The translations under genes and the position numbers were made by a program. From Paenibacillus sp. JZ16 (lineage in GTDB: Bacteria; Bacillota; Bacilli; Paenibacillales; Paenibacillaceae): DNA of 64,000 nt. The number at the start of each line of letters is the position of its first letter. Within the stretch, counting starts at the first letter, position 1. The stretch covers positions 2,542,001 to 2,606,000 of the forward strand of contig NZ_CP017659.1 of assembly GCF_015326965.1 (NCBI RefSeq), given 5' to 3'. The notes under the pieces were generated by a model that worked only from the letters and a program-made list of their open reading frames with translations, was not told the DNA's origin and searched no databases. Below, one piece after another: positions 53,530-61,239 of the stretch.

Positions 53530-54465
53530 CTAGCCTTTGATCGAACCCACATAAACGCCTTTCACGAAATACTTCTGCAGGAACGGATACACCATTAATA
53601 TAGGCACCGTCGAAACCACGATCGCGCAATATTTAACCAGCTCCCGGAACGCGGTCGAGCTCTGGGCGCTGTTAATAACGACTCCGCCCGCGCTGCCGAT
53701 CGTGGTGGCCGTCGAATCATTGGCAACCAGGATTTCCTTCATTAACAGCTGTAACGGAAACAATTCCCTGTCCTTCAGCAGAACCATCGCGTTAAACCAG
53801 GAGTTCCAATTCCCGACCAGATAATACAGGAAGATAACGGCCAGCGTGGCTTTCGACAGCGGCAGGATCACCGTGATCAGAATGTTGGCCTGGCTTGCGC
53901 CGTCGATCAATGCCGCTTCTTCCAGCTCTCTCGGAATCGATTGGAAGCCGGTTCTTAGAATGATGATGTTCCAAGTGCTTAAAGCGGTCGGCAGAATCAT
54001 CGCCCACAGATTGTTGTACAAGCCGATGTCCTTCATTAACAGGAACCAGGGTATCAGCCCTCCGCCAAAGAACATCGTGATCGTAATCAGAACCATGATA
54101 AAATTCTTGAAATACAAGTCCCGTCTGGAGAGCACGTATGCCCCCAATATCGTCATGACCATATTGACCAAGGTGCCCAATCCAACATAAATGATCGTAT
54201 TCATGTACCCCTTCAGCAGGCTGTTGTCTTTGAACACCAGCTTGTAACCGTCGAGCGTGAATCCCAGCGGCTTTAACAAAACCCCTTTATGCGCCATCAA
54301 GGCGCTGGGATCGCTGACGGAGGCAAACAAGATATGCAGTATGGGATAAAAACATACCAACGTTAAGGCGGTTAACAGCGTATAGTTCGTGAAGTCGAAT
54401 ACGCGGTCTCCTATGCTTTTATGCTTCCTTCTTCGTTTCACTTTGAGTTGCTTGATATCCTCCAT
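53530..54465 (-). CDS. Sugar ABC transporter permease, LplC/YtcP type
   Basis: 311 aa, six membrane helices. EAA loop LEEAALIDGASQANILITVILPLSKATLAVI contacts the ATPase; the C-terminus VYPFLQKYFVKGVYVGSIKG is typical of CUT1 LplC-like permeases. Works with the permease at 54481 and the lipoprotein at 55482. No ATPase is encoded in the operon; a shared MsmX-like ATPase elsewhere is expected from related Firmicutes. Confidence 0.95.
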   Translation of the reverse strand: MEDIKQLKVKRRRKHKSIGDRVFDFTNYTLLTALTLVCFYPILHILFASVSDPSALMAHKGVLLKPLGFTLDGYKLVFKDNSLLKGYMNTIIYVGLGTLVNMVMTILGAYVLSRRDLYFKNFIMVLITITMFFGGGLIPWFLLMKDIGLYNNLWAMILPTALSTWNIIILRTGFQSIPRELEEAALIDGASQANILITVILPLSKATLAVIFLYYLVGNWNSWFNAMVLLKDRELFPLQLLMKEILVANDSTATTIGSAGGVVINSAQSSTAFRELVKYCAIVVSTVPILMVYPFLQKYFVKGVYVGSIKG

Positions 54466-54480
54466 AACCTTCCCTCTCTC

Positions 54481-55452
54481 TTACCATAAGCTGGATTCAG
54501 ATCTGCGTTTCACGATGGTATTTGTCATCCATAACAGCCCGAAGTTTACGATGGAGCTTATTAATCCGACGGCTGTGGAATAACTCAGGCTGGCTTCCCT
54601 CAAGCCCCTGCGGTAAACATAGGAAGCGATGACATCCGCCGTATCGTAGATCAAAGGATTATAGAGCAGAATAATTTTCTCGTAGCCGGAAGCCATCAAT
54701 CCGCCGATCGCAAAGATAAACAGGATGATGATGACCGGACTGATCTGAGGCAGCGTAATGTACCACATTTTTTTCACCCTGCCGACCCCGTCGATATCGG
54801 CCGCTTCATATAATGAAGGATCGATGGAGCTCATCGCAGCCAGGTAAATGATGCTGTCCCAGCCGATGCTCTGCCAGATTCCGGAGAAGGTATAAATCGG
54901 GCGGAACAAATTGGAGTACCCGAGAAGGGATGAGTAGTCTTTTCCCGTTATGAACGAAAGCAGCTGCGTAACGACCCCTTCATTGGCCGTAAAGATGTGA
55001 ATGATCCCGCACACAACCACCAGTGAAATAAAATGCGGCATATACGTAATGGTTTGAACGGTCCGCTTAAATTTGGAAGAACGAACCTCATTCAGCAGCA
55101 AGGCCAGGATGATCGGTGCCGTAAATCCAAACACGATGCCCCAAACATTCAGCAGGAGCGTATTCTTCACGACTCTCCAAAAATAGGGTCCGGAGAAAAA
55201 ATCGATGAAATGCTTGAAGCCCACCCAATCGCTGTCCGCGAAGCCCAGTAAAGGCTTGAAATCCTTGAATGCGATCATGACGCCCCACATCGGTCCGTAG
55301 CAGAAGATCAAGAACCACGCCACGACGGGAAGGGCCATCAGATAGACAAACCAATTCTTTCTGAGATCTTTTTGAATCAACCGTTTGGTATTCTTGGGCT
55401 CCGAGGGCGTCCGAACATGGCCTAGTTCCTTGTTTTTCTGTAATATCTCCAT
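54481..55452 (-). CDS. Sugar ABC transporter permease, LplB/YteP type
   Basis: 323 aa. The N-terminal cytoplasmic stretch precedes six helices (FVYLMALPVVAWFLIFCYGPMWG). EAA loop YEAADIDGVGRVKKMWYITLPQISPVIIIL. Start after AGGTGG. It lies 15 bp before the second permease; they form the heterodimeric channel of the importer. Confidence 0.95.
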   Translation of the reverse strand: MEILQKNKELGHVRTPSEPKNTKRLIQKDLRKNWFVYLMALPVVAWFLIFCYGPMWGVMIAFKDFKPLLGFADSDWVGFKHFIDFFSGPYFWRVVKNTLLLNVWGIVFGFTAPIILALLLNEVRSSKFKRTVQTITYMPHFISLVVVCGIIHIFTANEGVVTQLLSFITGKDYSSLLGYSNLFRPIYTFSGIWQSIGWDSIIYLAAMSSIDPSLYEAADIDGVGRVKKMWYITLPQISPVIIILFIFAIGGLMASGYEKIILLYNPLIYDTADVIASYVYRRGLREASLSYSTAVGLISSIVNFGLLWMTNTIVKRRSESSLW

Positions 55453-55481
55453 GAATCAACCACCTGTTCTTATTATGAAAA

Positions 55482-57215
55482 CTATCGTTGGTTATACCGA
55501 TCCAAGGCTGCCTGATGGAGACTTAGGAATTCGTCCAGCCCCATGCTCTGCGCTTCCTTCAAAAATTTATCGTAAGCATCGACCGGCAATTCGCCCATAA
55601 TGATCTTGGCAAAGTATTCTCCGCGCAGCGTGGACAATTGGTTTCCAAGCTCGGCTTCGCGTGAGACTTCTTCTTTCGTGAACGTGATCGGCGGCATCGC
55701 CATGCTGGTATCCATGTTTTCCGTCCAATCCTTTCGGATATCTCCGGAATAGCTTCCCTTCGCCGAGATCAACGGGTTGGCATTATGCTCATCGCGAATG
55801 TTCGGCCAACTGTGCCAGCGGTATTTCCAAAGTGTGACGTCTACCGGCTGACCGTCCGGGTCATTGTAGATGTAACTGTTTTCCGGATAATAAGGCATTC
55901 CTTGTTCATCCACTAAATGAACCGTGCCGTACTCGCCGAAGTTAATGAGCTCCCAGCCTTTTTTGCTGAAGTTGAAATCCAGCCATGCCATTGCAGCTTC
56001 GACATTTTTGCTCTGAGTCGTGATGGCTGCACCGGTTCCGGTTCTTTTGAAGTTTTTATAGGTGGTTGCGGATTTGTCCCCTTTATTCAGAACAGGATTC
56101 AGCGCCCCCACGAAATCAATATCGTTCTGCACCTTCCAATAGCTCCACATCGTATCCGGGGAGTCCATCATGACGGCCGTATCATCGGATATCGCGCTAG
56201 CCATCCGTTGATTGAAATCGGCGGTAGCCCAATCCCGATTCAGCAAGCCTTCCTTATTCCACTGCTGCATGGTCGCGAGATATTCCTTGGCTTTCGGTTG
56301 TGCAGGCCCCCATGCGACTTTGCCGTTCTCATCCAGGAAGGTCCAGTCCCAGACGCCATATGCGCCATTAATGATGCCGGTAAAAATTTGGCCGTACGTC
56401 GATCCGTAATTCAGCGGCGCTTTATATCCGACTTCCTTGGATTTCTTCAGAAATTCATACCATTCGTCTATCGTCGTCGGGACTGGAAGTCCCGTCTTAT
56501 CCAGCGCTTCCTGCTTGATTAATGTGCCGAACCAGATCCATTCGGAATATGGAGCGATCCCGTAGAAACCCAGCAGCCTGCCATCATCGGTCACGGTCGT
56601 TTTTCTTCTCGTTTCGTCCGAGTTGCGCCATGCCGAATAGTTCGGGGCATGCTTTTCCATCAGGTCGGTCAAATCGAGGTAAGCGCCGTCGTTTACCCCC
56701 GCTTCCAAGCCTCCCGGATAACGGCCCGGGTCAATGATGATATCCGGCAGCTCGCCAGAGGAGATCATCAAGGTGAAGGCATCCGCTTCCTGCCCGACGG
56801 GCGGCGTAATGAAGTTTACTTTAATGCCGGTGAGCTTCTCCACCTGCTTCTGAACCAAGTGATTATTCATATCCGGGATGTTGGAGTTGGCAGGCATCCA
56901 TACATCCAGTACCACATCGCCTTTGACGGGATAAGCGGAATAATCGCTTGGAATGACTTCGTCAAATACATCACCGAGGTATGTATCATTGAGTGTGCCG
57001 TTGACCTCATCGATTTGTTCCTGTGTCGGTGCTTTATTGCCCCGTATGTCCCCGCTGATATCTTCGAACGTCACCTCATTCTTCTCTACGCTTTCCTCTT
57101 GGGTTACGGTATTGTCTGGCTCGTCACTTGCCTTGCCGCTGCAAGCGGTTACCGTCGAAATGATCAATATGGATATGAATAACAGAGTGAAATAACGTTT
57201 CATCGTTCTGTTCAT
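55482..57215 (-). CDS. Extracellular solute-binding lipoprotein, LplA/YtcQ type
   Basis: 577 aa. Lipoprotein signal: MKRYFTLLFISILIISTVTAC with the lipidated Cys near residue 25. The mature part is a large family-1 type solute-binding fold (LDVWMPANSNIPDMNNHL, VKVNFITPPVGQEADAF, LPDIIIDPGRYPGG, TGTGAAITTQSKNVEAAMAWLDF). Captures oligosaccharides at the outer membrane face and delivers them to the two permeases 29 bp downstream. Start after GGGAGG. First gene of the operon, behind a 257-nt leader and a cre-overlapped promoter. Confidence 0.94.
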   Translation of the reverse strand: MNRTMKRYFTLLFISILIISTVTACSGKASDEPDNTVTQEESVEKNEVTFEDISGDIRGNKAPTQEQIDEVNGTLNDTYLGDVFDEVIPSDYSAYPVKGDVVLDVWMPANSNIPDMNNHLVQKQVEKLTGIKVNFITPPVGQEADAFTLMISSGELPDIIIDPGRYPGGLEAGVNDGAYLDLTDLMEKHAPNYSAWRNSDETRRKTTVTDDGRLLGFYGIAPYSEWIWFGTLIKQEALDKTGLPVPTTIDEWYEFLKKSKEVGYKAPLNYGSTYGQIFTGIINGAYGVWDWTFLDENGKVAWGPAQPKAKEYLATMQQWNKEGLLNRDWATADFNQRMASAISDDTAVMMDSPDTMWSYWKVQNDIDFVGALNPVLNKGDKSATTYKNFKRTGTGAAITTQSKNVEAAMAWLDFNFSKKGWELINFGEYGTVHLVDEQGMPYYPENSYIYNDPDGQPVDVTLWKYRWHSWPNIRDEHNANPLISAKGSYSGDIRKDWTENMDTSMAMPPITFTKEEVSREAELGNQLSTLRGEYFAKIIMGELPVDAYDKFLKEAQSMGLDEFLSLHQAALDRYNQR

Positions 57216-57471
57216 GCTTAACCTCCCATGATATGAATAATTACGAGCACCCTCCGCATTAGCGCCCCAGAGGATCTATATTCCGTAGTTTTTCAGAGGT
57301 GCCAGTTTAAAACTTGCTATCTATCATCCTTCATCTTCGCAGTGTCTAAGCACCCCCAATCCGAAATGCAAATCTTCCTCATGGTCATTCCAATGGATCC
57401 CCTTTTTCACATGGTAATTGACGGCATTGCCAACCTCTACACACTCATTTAATACAATTTTCCTGTATCTT
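57216..57471 (-). other. Long untranslated leader of the glycan-uptake operon
   Basis: About 256 nt between the predicted transcription start (near 57472) and the solute-binding gene. No recognised riboswitch or clear hairpin was seen. Confidence 0.4.
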
Positions 57472-57478
57472 TAACCGA

Positions 57479-57515
57479 AGTATAAGTTTATAACACCATT
57501 CTGTCAACGCTTTCA
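57479..57515 (-). promoter_or_regulatory. Sigma-A promoter overlapped by a CcpA cre site
   Basis: On the minus strand TTGACA (57507-57502), a 17-bp spacer and TATACT (57484-57479). The 14-mer TGAAAGCGTTGACA (57515-57502) fits the cre consensus TGNAANCGNWNNCA at every position and contains the whole -35 hexamer, so CcpA binding would exclude RNA polymerase. Confidence 0.85.
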
Positions 57516-57687
57516 TACATAAATTACGTAACTAAATTTATTATTTTTTTAAAATCCGCACTTTTAATTTCAGATATCGGAAACAATCCATAAACTTAAT
57601 AACCCTTATGTAAAAAGGGAGCGCCGTTTTATAACCACGATTTTTGTTATGGATATGTGTGTCTTACACGTTTTACTCTCATTCGTA

Positions 57688-57734
57688 ATAAACCCCCATT
57701 CATTACAGATAATCTGTAATGAATGGGGGTTTAT
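57688..57734. terminator. Terminator with 23-bp perfect stem after the cytoplasmic GH43 gene
   Basis: ATAAACCCCCATTC... (57688-57710) and its exact complement at 57712-57734 surround a single A; in practice the loop opens a few pairs. It lies 94 bp after the stop on the minus strand. Confidence 0.8.
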
Positions 57735-57827
57735 CGAATTCTATGAATATTCACTTACACCCTTCCAGCATTTGCCGCCTCTTGCCACTATCATCTACTC
57801 TTGGATCTCGTTATGAATCCGCATACA

Positions 57828-58781
57828 TTATTCACCGGACGGTTTGGCCAGAGACTCAGACTCGCCGGCGGGTACGCCGAAATCCGGAGTTCCATCCGGC
57901 TTCCAGCCGAATTTCTGAATGCGGGTTGATCGCAAGACCGTATCTACTCCAGGCGCTGGAAGCGCATGGTAGACAATCCAGTCCTCTTTGCCATCCGGAG
58001 ATTGCGTGAAGCTGTTATGGCCGGTAGCATACACCCCGTTTTCCACGCTTTTGCAAAATACAGGCTCCATGGACTTAGTCCAGGAAAGCGGGTCCATCGG
58101 ATCCGCAGTTTCCTCCATCGTGAGCATCCCCAGCGCATAATCCTCAGACCATGTGGTGCTGGCCGAGTATACTAGGAAGATGCGGCCGTTTCGCTGAAGG
58201 ACGACAGGTCCTTCGTTAATGGCCATTCCGCCTTGTTTTTCCCAGGATAGGGTCGGGGCAGTAAGTAATACATGATCTCCCGTCAATGTCCAAGGGTTTG
58301 TCATGCGCATGATGTATATAGCGGACCCATAATCCGGGAAGTGACCGTACCCGGCATACAGGAAATAAAGCTGATCCCCTATGGACATAACCGTACCATC
58401 CAGGCCGGGGACGGGAGTCGGCAGCGCACCCTTCCATTCCCACTCGCCTTCCATCGGATCAGGCTCCCCGTTCTCCAGCACGCATATTTGGCGCGACTCG
58501 TCGCCTCCCCCATCATTTGCCGTGAAATAAATGTACCATGTGTTGTCCACATAATGAATTTCCGGCGCCCACAGGTTATGACTATGACGTCCACCGGCTT
58601 CCGGAGTCCAGATCGTTTTCTTGCGACCCTCCGCAAGGCCTGTTAAGGTAGCGGATTGCGTCAGCTCCAGATATCCGCGTCTCGTCGACATAAAGTAATA
58701 ATAGCCGTCCGTATGCTTCCATACCCAAGGATCGGCTGCTTGCTCTACAATCGGATTGTTGAATGTTGGTCCATGCACCAT
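57828..58781 (-). CDS. GH43 glycosidase, cytoplasmic paralogue
   Basis: 317 aa without signal peptide or CBM. Catalytic base Asp in AADPWVWKHTDGYYYFMS, modulating Asp in VPGLDGTVMSIGDQLYFLYAGY, general acid Glu in GGMAINEGPVVLQRNG. The blade pattern and motif spacing match the secreted GH43 at 47395, so both are probably the same subfamily acting on either side of the membrane. The ATG at 58781 follows AAGGGGG; 29 in-frame upstream codons lack homology. Separate unit from the ABC operon, sharing its direction. Confidence 0.92.
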   Translation of the reverse strand: MVHGPTFNNPIVEQAADPWVWKHTDGYYYFMSTRRGYLELTQSATLTGLAEGRKKTIWTPEAGGRHSHNLWAPEIHYVDNTWYIYFTANDGGGDESRQICVLENGEPDPMEGEWEWKGALPTPVPGLDGTVMSIGDQLYFLYAGYGHFPDYGSAIYIMRMTNPWTLTGDHVLLTAPTLSWEKQGGMAINEGPVVLQRNGRIFLVYSASTTWSEDYALGMLTMEETADPMDPLSWTKSMEPVFCKSVENGVYATGHNSFTQSPDGKEDWIVYHALPAPGVDTVLRSTRIQKFGWKPDGTPDFGVPAGESESLAKPSGE

Positions 58782-59071
58782 CTTCTTATCCCCCTTATCC
58801 CTTGAATTTCCTGGTTCTTGATCAACACTACGGCAATGCAACCCTTGACTCCCTTTAGCTCCCCACACCTCCCGCGAAAAGTTAAACCCAATCTTACTGA
58901 TGTCTTCCAGCCTTGTCTATACGCAATTTAGGTGTATTTACCGCGTTAGTTTATGTGACATATCTAGTTATAGTGAAGTATTGATGGCCAAGCATCTATT
59001 ACCTTCTGAAGAAAATTGACGGCGTTTCGATGCGTTTATTGGAAATTCGTTACGTGCTTCACGATCAAAAA

Positions 59072-59097
59072 AAAGCTAATCCCGAAGGATCAGCTTT
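59072..59097 (-). terminator. Terminator of the TetR-DUF4180-SUMF1 operon
   Basis: On the minus strand AAAGCTGATCC-TTCG-GGATTAGCTTT, an 11-bp stem with one mismatched or wobble pair and a UUCG tetraloop, followed by TTTTT. It overlaps the SUMF1 stop codon. Confidence 0.88.
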
Positions 59098-59782
59098 ATC
59101 GTAAAATCGATCTCGCCAGACGAAACCCGAGATCCTCAATCCGAAACGTCGGATGGCTACGACGGCGGCATGTCGCCCCGCAGCCCCTGGCCTCTTCCGC
59201 CCAGCTTCCGCCGCGGAATACTCTGTACGAGCCGTATAAATCCGGATCGTATACATCCCAGCACCACTCCCACACATTTCCGAGCATATCGTAAAGGCCC
59301 CAGGCATTCGGACGCTTTGTGCCTACCTCATGCAGGGCTCCCCCGGAATTCCCTTCATACCAAGCGATGTCATCAAGCTCTCCGTAACGATAGCCATCAC
59401 TCCCGGCTTTGCACGCATATTGCCACTCCGCTTCCGTCGGAAGGCGGTATCCATCCACCTCCCAGTTACACACGACACGTTCACCTTCGTCCGAGACCGA
59501 ATAACATTCGTCCAGACCCGAGTGTCGAGATAGCACATTACAGAATTCAATCGCATCATTCCATGATACATCCACGACAGGAGCCTGCATGACCTCAGCA
59601 AATCCTGCTGAATGTGGCATAAGCGAGAAATATAACGCCTTCGTAACGGGAACCGGTGCAAGCTGAAAAGCGTTCACTTCAACCGCCCAAGAAGATTGGA
59701 TACGGTCGTCCCTCAATTGAATTTCGCCTGCCGGAATGTTCACCATCGGGTATTCTTTTGGATTAAATCCAGGTGCTGACAA
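59096..59782 (-). CDS. SUMF1/formylglycine-generating-enzyme-like protein
   Basis: 228 aa, a nearly minimal FGE-sulfatase fold. MVNIPAGEIQLRDD, VVDVSWNDAIEFCNVLS, YRLPTEAEWQYACKAG, WGLYDMLGNVWEWCWDVYD, RVFRGGSWAEEARGC and the closing DLGFRLAR are the family blocks. True FGEs oxidise Cys to formylglycine in sulfatases; no sulfatase gene is nearby. Cysteines near the C-terminus (RGCGATCRRR) are present, but I cannot tell whether they form the copper site. Third gene of a TetR-DUF4180-SUMF1 operon (25-bp gap). Confidence 0.88.
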   Translation of the reverse strand: MSAPGFNPKEYPMVNIPAGEIQLRDDRIQSSWAVEVNAFQLAPVPVTKALYFSLMPHSAGFAEVMQAPVVDVSWNDAIEFCNVLSRHSGLDECYSVSDEGERVVCNWEVDGYRLPTEAEWQYACKAGSDGYRYGELDDIAWYEGNSGGALHEVGTKRPNAWGLYDMLGNVWEWCWDVYDPDLYGSYRVFRGGSWAEEARGCGATCRRRSHPTFRIEDLGFRLARSILR

Positions 59783-59807
59783 TGATCTTCCTCCCGGTTT
59801 TCATTTC

Positions 59808-60176
59808 TTAGTTCACCCTGCTTAACCGTTCAATCCCTTGCTGTTCAGTCGGCAAGAAAAAGAAATCGTTCCCCTTATTGCATTCATATATGAAATCTTG
59901 CAAGCTTTGGCTTGGATACACAGAAAAATCACCGATGATCGCAACCTTCACATGATAATTTATATACTTCTGAAGAATTTCGCCTGCAAGGCGGGTCTTC
60001 AAATCGAAGAAGGATTTGCTGAATATTGATTGATTCATTACCATACGATGGCTTCCCGTTTCATATTGCACGGTTGCCATAAGATCCAATGCAGACTGAA
60101 CATCCTCAATTAATATTTCATTACTGCTAACGACCGCTATCGCTCCTCCATCTGCTTCAATCTTCTCTATATTCAT
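59808..60176 (-). CDS. DUF4180 protein
   Basis: 122 aa from ATG at 60176, six bases after AGGAGG; a GTG two codons upstream touches the Shine-Dalgarno. VVSSNEILIEDVQSALDLMATVQYE, MVMNQSIFSKSFFDLKTRLAGEILQKYINYHVKVAIIGDF and GNDFFFLPTEQQGIERL are the DUF4180 pattern. Function unknown; often found beside TetR regulators. Starts 2 bp after the TetR stop, so they are co-transcribed. Confidence 0.85.
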   Translation of the reverse strand: MNIEKIEADGGAIAVVSSNEILIEDVQSALDLMATVQYETGSHRMVMNQSIFSKSFFDLKTRLAGEILQKYINYHVKVAIIGDFSVYPSQSLQDFIYECNKGNDFFFLPTEQQGIERLSRVN

Positions 60177-60178
60177 AG

Positions 60179-60838
60179 TCACCCTCCTGTTTTGGTAAGT
60201 CTTCTCACATAATCCTCACATATGTACCGATTGTCGTCGCCGTTGGCTGGCGGAACGTTAGCAACTCGAAAAAAACTCAGACCTATAGCCATCGCCAGCA
60301 CACCATAGGCAGCGCTGTGTGGATCCTCAACGGACATCTGTCCCGCCCGATTACCATAATCCATGATCTTAGCGATGCCTTGGAGATCCGTCTCGTAGCT
60401 CTTCGATACAACTTCCTGCAAATTGCGATCCAGCATGGCCTTTGAGTAAAACTGGACAAAGAGCTTGGCTTGATCCGCAAGCGGAATATACATCTTGTCG
60501 ACCCCGTCCAGCTGCGACACATTAATCGTGCGATCCGCGTCATCGCTGAACGGGGGAAGTATAAACTTCAGGGTAAGATCCATCATTTCTCCCGGTGTCA
60601 TCGTATGCTCAATGCCGGATTCGATCTTCAGTCCATAGTACGCCAAGAACGATTTGAAGGCTTCAATCGTCAGATGATCCTTGTTCTTGAAATAATATGT
60701 GACAACTCCCTTGGAACAGTTCGCATGATCGGCAACCTTATCCAGCGTCATCCCGTCAATTCCATACATGCTGATGCAGGTTAACGTGGCATTAATAACC
60801 TCTGCCCTACGCTTCGGTCCCATTCCTAATTTGGGCAT
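60179..60838 (-). CDS. TetR-family regulator
   Basis: 219 aa. HTH: EVINATLTCISMYGIDGMTLDKVADHANCSKGVVTYYFKNKDHLTIEAF, very like BetI-group repressors. The C-terminal ligand domain is unassigned. The ATG at 60838 was chosen over a frame extension of 26 codons. First gene of a three-gene operon. The palindrome ACTG-AA-CAGT 36 bp upstream is a likely autoregulatory operator. Confidence 0.92.
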   Translation of the reverse strand: MPKLGMGPKRRAEVINATLTCISMYGIDGMTLDKVADHANCSKGVVTYYFKNKDHLTIEAFKSFLAYYGLKIESGIEHTMTPGEMMDLTLKFILPPFSDDADRTINVSQLDGVDKMYIPLADQAKLFVQFYSKAMLDRNLQEVVSKSYETDLQGIAKIMDYGNRAGQMSVEDPHSAAYGVLAMAIGLSFFRVANVPPANGDDNRYICEDYVRRLTKTGG

Positions 60839-60874
60839 GATTTCTTCACCTATATCTTTGTTGATTTTATTTAT

Positions 60875-60884
60875 ACTGAACAGT
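60875..60884. promoter_or_regulatory. TetR operator candidate
   Basis: ACTG-AA-CAGT within TATACTGAACAGTCGG, 36 bp upstream of the tetR start. Confidence 0.45.
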
Positions 60885-61239
60885 CGGAATAAAAAGAGTG
60901 TACACAAGGATGGCACATATTGTCAATGGAGGTTTATTGAATCGATAACCAAGCTAACCGGAGAATCTTCAGCAATCCAAGCAACGTTTCTCTCTTAACA
61001 ATTAAATTATGACCTCCTGTTCTCATGGCTGACTCTTATATAGAAGCAAAAATATTCGACTCAAAATAATAAGAGAGCACCGTTGTAGTTGTAGAGATTT
61101 TGTAGAGCAATCTTTGATATTCTGAATTTCGCGTGTCAAAAAATGTCCTCTCATGTCTAGCAAGTACCCTGGTGTAGGTACAATCGAGAGAATAATACGT
61201 GACAGCACTAAAACTAATAGAAGGAGGAAGATAATTTTT
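60885..61239. other. Intergenic region between the divergent TetR operon and the lectin-domain gene
   Basis: 355 bp with no gene. GTACC/GGTAC half-sites near 61161-61180 are the only symmetry noticed, and no confident promoter was assigned. Confidence 0.4.
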
